From Allomuricauda sp. F6463D (lineage in GTDB: Bacteria; Bacteroidota; Bacteroidia; Flavobacteriales; Flavobacteriaceae): a stretch of DNA of 64,000 nucleotides. The position numbers and the translations under genes are program-made. The stretch lies in the NCBI RefSeq assembly GCF_023015965.1, contig NZ_JALKAN010000001.1, forward strand, positions 1,324,160 through 1,388,159. Direction: 5' to 3'. The notes beneath the pieces are model-generated. The model saw only the letters and a program-made list of their open reading frames with translations, was not told the DNA's origin and ran no database searches. Below, piece by piece: positions 44,070 through 54,044 of the stretch. The stretch's first letter is position 1; each line of letters starts with the position of its first letter.

Positions 44070-47015
44070 ATGAAAATTAAACTTTTAGCGCTGCTTCTAT
44101 TTATGAGCGGCGTTTCTTTGTTTGCACAAGATTATTTTCCAATAAATGATGGAGTCAAGGCAAAGAAGAACAACAACTACACTGCATTTACCAATGCCAA
44201 GATTTATGTGACACCTACACAAGTGATCAACAATGGAACTTTGCTAATTAGGAACGGCAAAGTGGTACAAGTTGGCAAATCTGTTAACATTCCCGGGAAC
44301 GCTGTTATTGAGGATATGAAAGGGAAATTTATTTACCCCTCATTTATTGATGTGTTCTCAGGATTCGGAGTTAAGCTTCCAAAAAAAGCTAATGGAGCAG
44401 GAAGATCCTCGCAGTATGGCCCATCGAGAGAGGGGTTTTACTGGAATGACCACATTATGCCAGAGAATGATGCCATTACTAGTTTCGAGTATGATGCTAA
44501 AAAAGCTAAAGAACTCAGAAATGCTGGCTTTGGAACCATCAACACACATCTTCAGGATGGCATCGCAAGAGGAACTGGCTTATTGGTCGCCTTGAACGAT
44601 GACGCCTCGGAAGCACAACGAATTCTTTCTGATAAATCGGCGCAATACTTTTCATTTAGCAAAAGTATTGCCTCCAATCAATCCTATCCTGGATCCTTAA
44701 TGGGAGCCATGGCATTGATGCGCCAAGTATACTACGACATGGATTGGTACAGCAAAGGCAACGTGGACACTAAAGATCGTTCTTTGGAGGCCCTAATAGC
44801 CAATAAAGGATTGACTCAGATTTATGCCGCTGGCGACAATGGCAATGTTTTCCGTGCCGATAAAATCGGAGATTTGTTCGGAATTCAATACACCATTTTG
44901 GCAGGAGGTGATGAATATGAGCATATAGAAGACATAAAAGCCACAAACGCCAAACTGATTCTACCCCTTGATTTCCCTGATGCATTTGACGTTTCCGACC
45001 CTTACAAAGCAAAATACATTGCCTTAAAAGATTTGAAGCATTGGAATTTAGCACCTTCCAACCCAAAAGTATTGTCCGATAACGGAGTGGATTTTTCCAT
45101 AACCCTGCACGGACTTGACTCACCCAAAGAGCTAAAAGGAAAATTAATGAAAGCCATTAACTATGGCCTATCAAAAACCAAAGCATTGGAAGCTTTGACT
45201 ACCATCCCCGCTGGGATTCTGAATAAATCCAATGAATTAGGTACGTTACAAGCTGGAAGTCAAGCCAACTTCTTAATTACATCAGGAGATATTTTTGAGA
45301 AAGAAACAACACTTTACGAGAATTGGGTACAAGGAAGCAAAAACATAGTAGCGCATATAGATGTAACCGATATTCGTGGCGATTACAACCTGACCGTAAA
45401 CGGAAACACTTATTCAATTTCGCTTACAGGGGATGCGAATAAGCCCAAAACAGAGGTTAAAAAAGGCTCTGAAACCTTGGATTCCAAGATTGGCTATTCC
45501 TCTGAATGGTTAAATATTTCATTTAGTGATGGTGATACCGGTGCTTATCGATTGGTGGCCCATGTTTCTCCAAATACAGAAACCTTAAAAGGAACCGTAG
45601 TATTACCCAATGGAAATGAAACTTCGGCCAACATGACGAAGACTTCTTCTTTTGAGGAAAAATCAAAGGACAAAGAGTCCATGGAAAAACCTCAGCTAAT
45701 GGCATTGACCTACCCTAACGTGGGATACGGTTATAAAACTAAACCAAAACAAGAAACCATGTTGTTCAAAAACGCAACGGTTTGGACAGGTGAAAGTGTT
45801 TTGGAAAACACTGATGTTTTAATTAAGAACGGTAAAATTTCCAAAGTTGGGAATGACCTTCGTGCCGCTGGAGCTACTGTAGTGGATGCCACAGGAAAAC
45901 ACCTAACTGCTGGAATTATAGATGAACATACACATATCGCAGCCTTATCCATTAACGAAGGTGGGCATAATTCTTCCGCTGAAGTCCGTATGGAAGATGT
46001 GGTAGATCCAAAAGACATGGATATATATAGAAATCTGGCCGGTGGAGTAACAACTGCGCAACTTTTACATGGTTCCGCAAACCCAATAGGTGGCCAGTCC
46101 GCCATATTAAGGCTTAAGTGGGGTGAAAATTCCGAAGGATTGATATTTGACAACTCACCAAAGTTCATCAAATTTGCTCTGGGTGAAAACGTAAAGCAAT
46201 CCAACTGGGGTAGCTACTCTCGTTTCCCTCAAACAAGAATGGGTGTTGAACAGGTGTATACCGATTACTTCCAACGTGCCAAAGAATACGAGACCAAGAA
46301 AAAAAGTGGAGAACCATTCCGCTATGATGAAGAGATGGAAACTTTGGTGGAAATCTTAAATGGGGAACGATTCATCTCGTGCCATTCATACGTGCAAAGC
46401 GAAATCAACATGATGATGAAGGTAGCTGATAAATTCGACTTCACCGTAAACACCTTTACCCATATTCTAGAAGGTTATAAAGTAGCCGATAAAATGGCCG
46501 AACACGGTGTTGGAGGAGGTACATTCAGCGATTGGTGGGCTTATAAATATGAAGTAAATGACGCCATTCCCTATAATGCCGCCATTATGACAAGCCAAGG
46601 AATTACTGTTGCAATCAACAGTGATGACGCCGAAATGTCGCGAAGATTGAACCAAGAAGCTGGGAAAACCGTGAAATATGGTGGCATGTCAGAAATAGAG
46701 GCATGGAAAACCGTAACATTGAATCCCGCAAAGTTATTGCATTTGGACGATCGCGTAGGTAGCGTTGAAGAAGGGAAAGATGCAGATATTGTTCTTTGGA
46801 GCGACCATCCATTATCTGTATATGCCAAAGCGGAAAAAACCTTGATTGAAGGAAAAGTATATTTTGATTTGGAAAAAGACAAATTACTGAGAGAATCTGT
46901 AAAAAAGGAGAGAAATGAACTAATCGGAATGATGTTGAATGAAAAAAAGAATGGGGCAAAAACCCGTACTCCTGTCCAAAACAAAAAAGAACGATTTGAA
47001 TGTGAAACCCTTTAA
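44070..47015 (+). CDS. Secreted double-module amidohydrolase
   Basis: A 981-residue protein with a Sec signal peptide (ending L-F-A-Q). It contains two amidohydrolase-like modules. The second (about residues 565-960) has the full metal site: D618-E-H620-T-H622, H772 in C-H-S-Y, H798 in F-T-H-I-L-E-G and D852 in N-S-D-D. The first (about 30-430) keeps the beta-sandwich entry (A-K-I-Y-V-T and L-I-R-N-G-K-V-V-Q-V-G) and the exit L-G-T-L-Q-A-G-S-Q-A-N-F, but where D-x-H-x-H belongs it reads D94-V-F-S-G. Likely an imidazolonepropionase- or dipeptidase-like exported hydrolase; substrate unknown. Eleven bases before a related gene. Confidence 0.9.
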   Translation: MKIKLLALLLFMSGVSLFAQDYFPINDGVKAKKNNNYTAFTNAKIYVTPTQVINNGTLLIRNGKVVQVGKSVNIPGNAVIEDMKGKFIYPSFIDVFSGFGVKLPKKANGAGRSSQYGPSREGFYWNDHIMPENDAITSFEYDAKKAKELRNAGFGTINTHLQDGIARGTGLLVALNDDASEAQRILSDKSAQYFSFSKSIASNQSYPGSLMGAMALMRQVYYDMDWYSKGNVDTKDRSLEALIANKGLTQIYAAGDNGNVFRADKIGDLFGIQYTILAGGDEYEHIEDIKATNAKLILPLDFPDAFDVSDPYKAKYIALKDLKHWNLAPSNPKVLSDNGVDFSITLHGLDSPKELKGKLMKAINYGLSKTKALEALTTIPAGILNKSNELGTLQAGSQANFLITSGDIFEKETTLYENWVQGSKNIVAHIDVTDIRGDYNLTVNGNTYSISLTGDANKPKTEVKKGSETLDSKIGYSSEWLNISFSDGDTGAYRLVAHVSPNTETLKGTVVLPNGNETSANMTKTSSFEEKSKDKESMEKPQLMALTYPNVGYGYKTKPKQETMLFKNATVWTGESVLENTDVLIKNGKISKVGNDLRAAGATVVDATGKHLTAGIIDEHTHIAALSINEGGHNSSAEVRMEDVVDPKDMDIYRNLAGGVTTAQLLHGSANPIGGQSAILRLKWGENSEGLIFDNSPKFIKFALGENVKQSNWGSYSRFPQTRMGVEQVYTDYFQRAKEYETKKKSGEPFRYDEEMETLVEILNGERFISCHSYVQSEINMMMKVADKFDFTVNTFTHILEGYKVADKMAEHGVGGGTFSDWWAYKYEVNDAIPYNAAIMTSQGITVAINSDDAEMSRRLNQEAGKTVKYGGMSEIEAWKTVTLNPAKLLHLDDRVGSVEEGKDADIVLWSDHPLSVYAKAEKTLIEGKVYFDLEKDKLLRESVKKERNELIGMMLNEKKNGAKTRTPVQNKKERFECETL

Positions 47016-47025
47016 AAAATAAGTC

Positions 47026-48324
47026 ATGAAAAAAATAGTATTAATCATAGCAATAGTACTTGGGGTTTCGTTAAATGCACAGCAAACCCCTGCCCCACCT
47101 CAATCTGAACAAATTGCGATAATCGGTGCTACCGCCCACATCGGAAATGGAGAGGTGATTGAAAATTGTACCATTATTTTTAAAGATGGTAAGATTACGG
47201 CCATTGGAGCAAACCTTATGGCACCCACTGTGGGCACCATGATAAATGCCGAAGGCAAACATGTATACCCAGGTTTTATAGCCCCAGCCAAATCGCTTGG
47301 TTTGGTAGAAGTTGATGCTGTAAGGGCCAGTGACGATCAAGATGAAATTGGAGAGATGATTCCACATGTTCGCAGTTTAATTGCTTATAACGCGGAATCC
47401 AAGGTTGTGGAGAGCATGCGTCCCAATGGCGTTCTTATCGGACAGGTAACCCCTCAGGGAGGAACTATTTCAGGGACATCGAGCATTGTGCAGTTTGACG
47501 CATGGAACTGGGAAGATGCATCAATAAAAACAGATGATGGCATCCATATGAACTGGCCAAACCTCTTTAGACGAGGTAGATGGTGGATGGGAGAAGACAG
47601 AGGCTTTATTCCAAATAAGGAGTATGGAAAGGAAATGGATGATATTAAAATCTTTTTGCAAAATTCCATAGCCTATGGAAAAGCGTCCGAAAAAGAAAAA
47701 AACCTCCCTTTTGCCGCAATGCAAGGACTTTTTGATGGCTCGCAGCATTTATATATCCATGCCAATGGAGAAAAAGAAATGACCGATGCAATTACCTTGA
47801 CCAAACAAATGGGCGTGAAACATGTAATCATTGTAGGTGGATCTCGCGCTCACAAAATCACCGATTTTTTGAAAGAGCATGATATTCCTATTTTAGTAGA
47901 GCATACTCATTCATTGCCCCAATTTGATGATGATGACTACGATCATGCCTATAAATTGCCAAAATTGTTGGTAGACGCAGGGCTATTGGTTGGCCTCCAA
48001 AATGAGGAAGCTGCTAATTTCTCAACTAGAAACTTAGGGTTCTATGCCGGACAAACCGTGGCCCAAGGACTTGATAAAGAAGCTGCACTACAACTTATTA
48101 CTGGCAATACCGCAAAGATTCTGGGCATCGATGATATGTATGGAACTCTGGAAGAAGGTAAAAGCGCTACGCTATTTATTTCTGAAGGAGATGCATTGGA
48201 CATGCGCACCAATAAATTGGAGAAAGCATACATTGATGGTAGGGACGTTTCTTTGGAAACCCACCAAACAAAGCTTTGGAAAAGATATATGGGTAAATAC
48301 GAGAGAGAAAAAGAAGGACAATAA
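47026..48324 (+). CDS. Secreted amidohydrolase-like protein lacking the HxH motif
   Basis: A 432-residue protein with a signal peptide (ending S-L-N-A-Q). The amidohydrolase entry strand I-I-F-K-D-G-K-I-T-A-I-G and the exit G-T-L-E-E-G-K-S-A-T-L-F are clear, but the metal-binding block reads Y-P-G-F-I-A-P-A-K-S-L-G instead of P-G-F-I-D-x-H-x-H. A later V-E-H-T-H-S-L-P segment near residue 300 keeps histidines. Same size and type of degeneracy as the first module of the preceding gene, with which it is co-transcribed; it may be a partner subunit rather than an active enzyme. Confidence 0.88.
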   Translation: MKKIVLIIAIVLGVSLNAQQTPAPPQSEQIAIIGATAHIGNGEVIENCTIIFKDGKITAIGANLMAPTVGTMINAEGKHVYPGFIAPAKSLGLVEVDAVRASDDQDEIGEMIPHVRSLIAYNAESKVVESMRPNGVLIGQVTPQGGTISGTSSIVQFDAWNWEDASIKTDDGIHMNWPNLFRRGRWWMGEDRGFIPNKEYGKEMDDIKIFLQNSIAYGKASEKEKNLPFAAMQGLFDGSQHLYIHANGEKEMTDAITLTKQMGVKHVIIVGGSRAHKITDFLKEHDIPILVEHTHSLPQFDDDDYDHAYKLPKLLVDAGLLVGLQNEEAANFSTRNLGFYAGQTVAQGLDKEAALQLITGNTAKILGIDDMYGTLEEGKSATLFISEGDALDMRTNKLEKAYIDGRDVSLETHQTKLWKRYMGKYEREKEGQ

Positions 48325-48350
48325 AGACAGTAAAGTAGATTCTTATAAAA

Positions 48351-48373
48351 AAGGCGCCCAATTGGGCGCCTTT
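48351..48373. terminator. Bidirectional terminator
   Basis: Perfect 18-base palindrome GGCGCCCAATTGGGCGCC flanked by A-run on the left and T-run on the right, between the convergent amidohydrolase and lipoprotein genes. Confidence 0.9.
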
Positions 48374-48379
48374 TTAAAT

Positions 48380-49180
48380 TTAGTTTTTAACTGGAACATA
48401 TTTAGCTCCTTCTGGCTTTAAATAATAGTCTTTGGGTTTTGGGTTTTCACTCAAAGTAACCTCGTTAAAGGTAACGGTGTTCCTTGGCTCTATCAAATTT
48501 CCATCTTCTAACGTGAACCAACTAATGGAATTTGGCAACAAAATTCCATTAACCTCCTGCCAATCGTCATACCTGATCCATTTAACATTATCCGAGCTTT
48601 CCCCAGAACGATACGTAACCGTATATCCCAACCAAGCCATCTGAAAGGTTTCTGGGTCATAATGAATAAAATACTCATCTTTGGAAGAATCCCCGACACC
48701 GGATTGAAAACCGATTTTTACTCCTGGAAAACTTTTCCCCTCAAATTCCAAATCATCCGCTTCCGAATAAACAATGCCCGTATCTCCCAACACAAAGGGC
48801 ATAGCATAGAAATAGAACATTAAATTATTAGCAAATCTAGCATCACCTTTATAACTATTTCCTGTATCCAGCAACCATACATCCTGATCGTCCATACCTC
48901 TAGAAACCATCTCTGTGTCAACCCGGTTCATTCTCGACCATAGGTCAATGGTATATATTTCCGGAAGATCGGGTTTGGGAATAACAAAAGATAGAGTACG
49001 CTGCTCTTTCCATTTTTTAATACCTCCGTGTGCTTCAAAAACCTGGACCATTGCATCTGGATACCTAGGTTTGGATTCGGTCATTTCCTGCGGAACAGGT
49101 TCTTCAACTTTTTCAGCTTTCGGGGCTTGTTTACAGGCAAAAATGCCCAATAAAAATAATAGGATGATTGGTTTATTCAT
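48380..49180 (-). CDS. Lipoprotein, probably DUF6503 family
   Basis: A 266-residue protein with a lipoprotein signal (L-L-G-I-F-A-C-K-Q; cysteine at about residue 16), an acidic linker, then a beta-rich domain beginning F-E-A-H-G-G-I-K-K-W and containing Y-F-I-H-Y-D-P-E-T and W-I-R-Y-D-D-W near residue 205. The layout resembles LolA-like lipid-binding folds and I place it in DUF6503 with moderate confidence. Function unknown. Divergent from the RNA methyltransferase. Confidence 0.7.
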   Translation of the reverse strand: MNKPIILLFLLGIFACKQAPKAEKVEEPVPQEMTESKPRYPDAMVQVFEAHGGIKKWKEQRTLSFVIPKPDLPEIYTIDLWSRMNRVDTEMVSRGMDDQDVWLLDTGNSYKGDARFANNLMFYFYAMPFVLGDTGIVYSEADDLEFEGKSFPGVKIGFQSGVGDSSKDEYFIHYDPETFQMAWLGYTVTYRSGESSDNVKWIRYDDWQEVNGILLPNSISWFTLEDGNLIEPRNTVTFNEVTLSENPKPKDYYLKPEGAKYVPVKN

Positions 49181-49250
49181 TGTTTCGTATTTTGTGCTTT
49201 GGACGAAAAGATCTCTTTATAATTACAAGAATACCTATTTTTACCATCCT

Positions 49251-50051
49251 ATGGAAGCTAAATTGATAAGTAGTGTCCAAAATCCCTTGGTAAAACAAAT
49301 CCTGCTTCTTAAGGAAAGGTCGCGTGAACGAAGAAAGACCGGGCTTTTTGTTGTTGAAGGTCAACGGGAAATTGAACTGGCTCAAAAAGGAGAATATTTA
49401 TTACACTCCCTTCTTTACTGTCCAGAAATCATGGGAGATATCTCCATTGAATCGTTCACTAAAACTCACCAAACTAAAATTATCCAGGTTACAGAAAATG
49501 TATACCGTAAAATTGCACATCGTGGCACTACAGAGGGCCTGCTTGGGTTAATGCAATCCAAGGACCATAATTTGACCCAGATTGTTTTTAAAAATAAATC
49601 ACCTTTAGTGCTTGTTGCCGAGGCACCTGAAAAACCAGGAAATATAGGCGCTCTTTTACGTACTGCCGATGCCGCTGCTGTTGATGTTGTTTTAATTGCA
49701 AACCCCAAATCCGATCTATATAGTCCAAACATTATTCGTTCCAGTGTAGGTTGTCTTTTCACCAATCAAATAGGTGTTGGGACATCGGACGAAATCATTG
49801 ATTTTTTAAAGACCAACCAAATAAAAATTTATTGTGCTGCATTAACCGCTTCAAAAAATTATGTGGACTGTGATTTCAAAGCCGCTTCGGCCCTGGTGAT
49901 GGGCACGGAAGCGACTGGATTAACCGAGAATTGGCTAAAAAATTCCGACCAAAACATAATAATACCGATGCAAGGAGAAATAGATTCCATGAATGTTTCT
50001 GTATCCGCTGCAATACTTATATTTGAGGCGAAGCGCCAGCGCGGATTTTAA
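49251..50051 (+). CDS. TrmH/SpoU-family RNA 2'-O-methyltransferase
   Basis: A 266-residue SPOUT methyltransferase starting at ATG 49251; the frame is open upstream but the conserved N-terminus S-S-V-Q-N-P-L-V-K begins here. It has the substrate-binding N-domain (G-L-F-V-V-E-G-Q-R-E near residue 30) and the knotted catalytic domain with motif 1 P-E-K-P-G-N-I-G-A-L-L-R-T near 128, motif 2 V-M-G-T-E-A-T-G-L near 217 and motif 3 I-D-S-M-N-V-S-V-S-A-A near 245. Probably modifies 23S rRNA; exact site not inferable. Three bases before the protease gene. Confidence 0.92.
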   Translation: MEAKLISSVQNPLVKQILLLKERSRERRKTGLFVVEGQREIELAQKGEYLLHSLLYCPEIMGDISIESFTKTHQTKIIQVTENVYRKIAHRGTTEGLLGLMQSKDHNLTQIVFKNKSPLVLVAEAPEKPGNIGALLRTADAAAVDVVLIANPKSDLYSPNIIRSSVGCLFTNQIGVGTSDEIIDFLKTNQIKIYCAALTASKNYVDCDFKAASALVMGTEATGLTENWLKNSDQNIIIPMQGEIDSMNVSVSAAILIFEAKRQRGF

Positions 50052-50054
50052 GCT

Positions 50055-51287
50055 ATGGAAAAAAATTCACTCTTTTATGTAATTCTGGCCATTCTAGTGG
50101 TTCAATATCTTGTACACCAGTATTTGGAGCACCTAAATGCCAAACGTTTTAAATCGAGTTTACCTTCTGAACTTGCCGATGTTTTTGATGAAGATGAATA
50201 TCAAAAATCACAACAATACCAACGGACAAATTATAAATTCGGAGTTATTTCGGATGGGTTTTCGCTAGTTTTAACCATTTGCTTTCTCTCTTTTGGAGGG
50301 TTTGAATGGGTGGATCAGCTTACACGCTCCATTACGAAAGATATGATTCCAATGGCCTTGATTTTTTTCGGAATCATTATGCTGGGAAGTGCGGTCTTGG
50401 GGTTACCTTTTTCTTATTACCAAACCTTTGTGATAGAAGAAAGATATGGGTTCAATAAAACCACCAAGTCCACTTTTTTATCGGACAAACTAAAAGGAGC
50501 TATACTTTCCATTGTTCTGGGAGGAGGGATACTGATTCTATTTATACTGTTTTACCAGTCTACAGGTTCAAATTTTTGGGTTTATGCATGGGGAATGGTT
50601 TCCGCAATCATCCTTTTTATCAATTTATTCTATAGCCGTCTTATTGTCCCACTTTTCAATAAACAAACGCCACTGCAGAATGGAAGCTTAAAAAGCTCCA
50701 TTGAAAACTATGCCCAGCAAGTGGGTTTTGAGCTCCAAAACATTTTTGTGATAGATGGTTCCAAACGATCCACAAAAGCAAATGCTTATTTCTCAGGTTT
50801 TGGAAAAGAAAAACGCATCACACTGTTCGACACATTGATCAATGACCTGACAGAAGATGAAATTGTTGCAGTTTTAGCACATGAAGTGGGCCATTACAAA
50901 CGCAAACATATTATCGTAAACCTAATCGTTTCGTTGCTTACAACAGGTTTGACGCTTTTTATTCTTTCTTTGTTCATTAACCACCCCGAAGTATCATTGG
51001 CCATTGGAGTGTCCACACCGAGTTTTCATGCTGCTTTGGTCGGGTTTGCACTTTTGTACAGTCCAATTTCAGAGATAACCGGATTGATTATGAACTATTT
51101 ATCGAGGAAGTTCGAGTTCCAGGCAGACGATTTTGCCAAGACCACATTTGATGCAACACCCTTGGTAACTTCGTTAAAAAAGCTGTCCAAAAAAAGCTTG
51201 AGCAATTTAACACCGCATCCTGCCTATGTTTTTGTTCATTATTCACATCCACCATTAATTGAACGCATCCGAAACTTAAAGGCATAG
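50055..51287 (+). CDS. M48 family metallopeptidase (Ste24-like)
   Basis: A 410-residue polytopic membrane protease with the zinc motif H276-E-V-G-H280 and the third ligand in F-E-F-Q-A-D-D near residue 353, plus about six membrane helices. It resembles the CAAX protease Ste24 in size and topology rather than short HtpX. In bacteria this group cleaves membrane proteins during quality control; the substrate is unknown. Starts 3 bases after the methyltransferase stop. Confidence 0.92.
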   Translation: MEKNSLFYVILAILVVQYLVHQYLEHLNAKRFKSSLPSELADVFDEDEYQKSQQYQRTNYKFGVISDGFSLVLTICFLSFGGFEWVDQLTRSITKDMIPMALIFFGIIMLGSAVLGLPFSYYQTFVIEERYGFNKTTKSTFLSDKLKGAILSIVLGGGILILFILFYQSTGSNFWVYAWGMVSAIILFINLFYSRLIVPLFNKQTPLQNGSLKSSIENYAQQVGFELQNIFVIDGSKRSTKANAYFSGFGKEKRITLFDTLINDLTEDEIVAVLAHEVGHYKRKHIIVNLIVSLLTTGLTLFILSLFINHPEVSLAIGVSTPSFHAALVGFALLYSPISEITGLIMNYLSRKFEFQADDFAKTTFDATPLVTSLKKLSKKSLSNLTPHPAYVFVHYSHPPLIERIRNLKA

Positions 51288-51331
51288 ATTTTGTTGTTTA
51301 GAATATAAGATTGTGGTAAATTTAATATACT

Positions 51332-53536
51332 ATGACAGAGGCTGCTATTGAAAAAGAAAACAAGGAGATTGCGAAGCAGTACAAAGAATTACTTCGTATA
51401 AGCTACCAAACTTTGACGGATGAGGACAAGAAGTTGATTCGTTCTGCCTTTGACGTTGCCGTGGACGCCCACAAGGATCAGCGGCGTAAATCTGGTGAAG
51501 CTTATATTTTCCACCCAATTGCCGTGGCCAAAATTGTAGCTTCGGAAATTGGCCTTGACGCAGTTTCCATTGCTTCTGCCCTACTACACGATGTAGTCGA
51601 GGACACACCCTATACTTTGGCCGATATTGAGCGAATGTTTGGTGAAACGGTGGCACGAATAGTGGACGGACTCACCAAGATTGCCCACCTAAAAAAAGAC
51701 AAAGACATAAGTCAGCAAGCAGAGAACTTTAGAAAAATGTTGCTGACCTTGCATGATGATGTTCGGGTAATCATCATAAAGATTGCGGACCGTTATCACA
51801 ATATGCTCACTATGGATTCCATGCCAGAGCACAAACAGGTGAAAATAGCTTCGGAAACCCTGTACATATACGCCCCTCTTGCCCATAGAATTGGACTTTA
51901 CAACATCAAAACACACCTAGAGGATCTATCGCTAAAATATACGGAGCCCGAGGTGTTTAATGACATTCAGGCCAAAATTGAAGATACGGAAGAGGAAAGC
52001 CTAGCATATATTGAAGACTTTGCCAATGTAATCCGAACTTCTTTGGATAAAGAGGGTCTCAACTACTACATCAAAGGACGGATGAAGTCTATTTTCTCCA
52101 TCCGTAAAAAAATGAAGACCCAGAATGTCACCTTTGATGAGGTTTACGACAAATTCGCAATTCGAATTATTTATAAATCCGATCGTAAGAATGAAAAGTT
52201 TCTTGCTTGGAAAATATATTCCATTGTCACCGATCATTTTACCCCCAACCCCATTCGATTACGTGATTGGATAACCTCCCCAAAATCTACAGGTTACGAA
52301 GCACTTCACATTACAGTAATGGGACCTAGAGGGAAATGGGTGGAGGTTCAGATTCGAAGCGAGCGTATGCATGAAATTGCTGAAAAAGGCTACGCCGCGC
52401 ATTTTAAGTACAAACACGGTGAACAAAAAGAGCAAGGAATAGAAGAATGGTTGAACAAGCTTCAAGAGGCAATGGAAAGTTCTAACGGAAATGCTGTCGA
52501 TTTTGTCGAAGAATTCAAGCTCAACCTATACGCCAAGGAGATATTTGTATTTACGCCCAAAGGTGACCTCAAATCGATGCCAAAGGGTGCAACAGGTCTT
52601 GATTTTGCATTCAATATACACACTGAGGTGGGAATGCGGACACGCGGTGTTAAAGTAAACGGCAAACTGGTACCATTGGGAACCGTGCTCCGCAGTGGCG
52701 ACCAAGTGGAGGTCATAACATCGGAAAGTGCCAAACCAACCCAAAGTTGGTTGGATTACGCCCAAACAGCAAGAGCACGGTCCAAAATCAAATCTTCATT
52801 AAGCGAAGAGAAAAAGGAGGTTGCAGCCGAAGGGAAAGAAATATTGCGCCGAAAACTCAAGGCACAAAAAATAAACCTGAACGAAGACACTGTAAACAAA
52901 TTGGTCACTTTTTTTAAACTAAAGACCAGTTTAGATCTGTTTTATCGCGTAGGAATCGGTGTCATTGACAACGAAAAGCTTAAAGATTTTTCTTCTACAT
53001 ATCACAATGCTTTTATCAATTTCTTTAAAAACAGGATGCGTAAAACTCCCGCTCCAAAAGATGTTGACAAAAATGAAATAACCACAAAATATGACCTTCT
53101 TGTATTTGGAAAAGAGGAAGAAAGATTGAACTATAAACTTTCTCAATGCTGTAACCCAATACCCGGTGATGAAGTTTTTGGATTTGTAAGTGTCAACGAT
53201 GGCATCAAAGTGCACAAAAAAAATTGCCCCAACGCCATATCCCTACAATCCAATTATGCATATCGAATCATAAGTGCAAAATGGATAGATTCGTCACAAG
53301 AAGAGTTTTCGGTTGATATTCAAATTACTGGAATCGACAACATGGGGTTGGTAAAGGATATTACCAAAATCATCTCCGAAAATATGCACGTAAATATGCG
53401 GAACCTTAACTTCAGTGCAGACGGAGGAACTTTTAAAGGTAAAATAACCCTTGTGGTAAAAAACAACAATATCCTTAAAAAACTTATGAACCGTTTAAAG
53501 CAGGTTGAAGGGATAGATAAAGTGACAAGAATTTAA
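51332..53536 (+). CDS. RelA/SpoT family (p)ppGpp synthetase/hydrolase
   Basis: A 734-residue bifunctional stringent-response enzyme. The HD hydrolase domain is intact (A-L-L-H-D-V-V-E-D-T near residue 87 and K-I-A-D-R-Y-H-N near 150), as is the synthetase domain (G-R-M-K-S-I-F-S-I near 245, S-T-G-Y-E-A-L-H near 313 and W-V-E-V-Q-I-R-S-E near 330). TGS (about 395-455), a zinc-finger/helical region with C-C-N-P-I-P-G-D near 606, and a C-terminal ACT domain follow. It is the only long Rel enzyme in the window. Confidence 0.96.
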   Translation: MTEAAIEKENKEIAKQYKELLRISYQTLTDEDKKLIRSAFDVAVDAHKDQRRKSGEAYIFHPIAVAKIVASEIGLDAVSIASALLHDVVEDTPYTLADIERMFGETVARIVDGLTKIAHLKKDKDISQQAENFRKMLLTLHDDVRVIIIKIADRYHNMLTMDSMPEHKQVKIASETLYIYAPLAHRIGLYNIKTHLEDLSLKYTEPEVFNDIQAKIEDTEEESLAYIEDFANVIRTSLDKEGLNYYIKGRMKSIFSIRKKMKTQNVTFDEVYDKFAIRIIYKSDRKNEKFLAWKIYSIVTDHFTPNPIRLRDWITSPKSTGYEALHITVMGPRGKWVEVQIRSERMHEIAEKGYAAHFKYKHGEQKEQGIEEWLNKLQEAMESSNGNAVDFVEEFKLNLYAKEIFVFTPKGDLKSMPKGATGLDFAFNIHTEVGMRTRGVKVNGKLVPLGTVLRSGDQVEVITSESAKPTQSWLDYAQTARARSKIKSSLSEEKKEVAAEGKEILRRKLKAQKINLNEDTVNKLVTFFKLKTSLDLFYRVGIGVIDNEKLKDFSSTYHNAFINFFKNRMRKTPAPKDVDKNEITTKYDLLVFGKEEERLNYKLSQCCNPIPGDEVFGFVSVNDGIKVHKKNCPNAISLQSNYAYRIISAKWIDSSQEEFSVDIQITGIDNMGLVKDITKIISENMHVNMRNLNFSADGGTFKGKITLVVKNNNILKKLMNRLKQVEGIDKVTRI

Positions 53537-53546
53537 TTTTAAACTG

Positions 53547-53554
53547 TACCTTTG
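53547..53554 (+). promoter_or_regulatory. Bacteroidota -7 element within an inverted repeat before the Fur-family gene
   Basis: TACCTTTG matches TAnnTTTG exactly and lies 22 bases before the ATG. It is embedded in TGTAC-CTTT-GTACA (53545-53558), a 5-base inverted repeat, which could be an autoregulatory operator. Confidence 0.5.
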
Positions 53555-53576
53555 TACACTAGGTATGTAGAAAGTC

Positions 53577-54032
53577 ATGGGAAACAATAATAATCAGGAG
53601 ATCGTAAAAAACGTGTTCACTGCCTTCCTTGAAGAAAAAGGGCACCGAAAAACTCCTGAACGCTACGCCATTTTACAGGAAATTTACAATAGTGACGATC
53701 ATTTTGACGTAGAATCCCTTTACATTAAGATGAAAACAAAAAACTACAGGGTGAGTCGTGCAACACTCTACAACACCATTGAGCTTTTGCTTGATAGCAA
53801 ACTGGTCCGTAAACATCAATTCGGAAAAAACCAAGCCCAGTATGAGAAGTCTTATTTTGATCGTCAACACGACCATGTTATACTTACTGATACCGGTGAA
53901 GTAGTAGAGTTTTGTGACCCCCGCATTCAATCCATAAAAAAAACCATTGAGGAGGTTTTTGACATTAAGATCAATAACCACTCTTTATATTTCTACGGAA
54001 CTCGTAACAAAGAAAAAAACATAACTGAATAA
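53577..54032 (+). CDS. Fur family transcriptional regulator
   Basis: A 151-residue regulator with a winged-helix DNA-binding domain ([14 protein letters not shown] near residue 24; [13 protein letters not shown] near 59) and a C-terminal dimerisation domain with the H-D-H-V metal-binding histidines near 100. The canonical C-x-x-C that follows in Fur (I-C-x-x-C-G) reads I-L-T-D-T-G here, so the structural zinc site is absent. It may sense iron, zinc, manganese or peroxide; the sequence does not decide. Located between rel and purA. Confidence 0.92.
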   Translation: MGNNNNQEIVKNVFTAFLEEKGHRKTPERYAILQEIYNSDDHFDVESLYIKMKTKNYRVSRATLYNTIELLLDSKLVRKHQFGKNQAQYEKSYFDRQHDHVILTDTGEVVEFCDPRIQSIKKTIEEVFDIKINNHSLYFYGTRNKEKNITE

Positions 54033-54044
54033 CCCACACATTTC

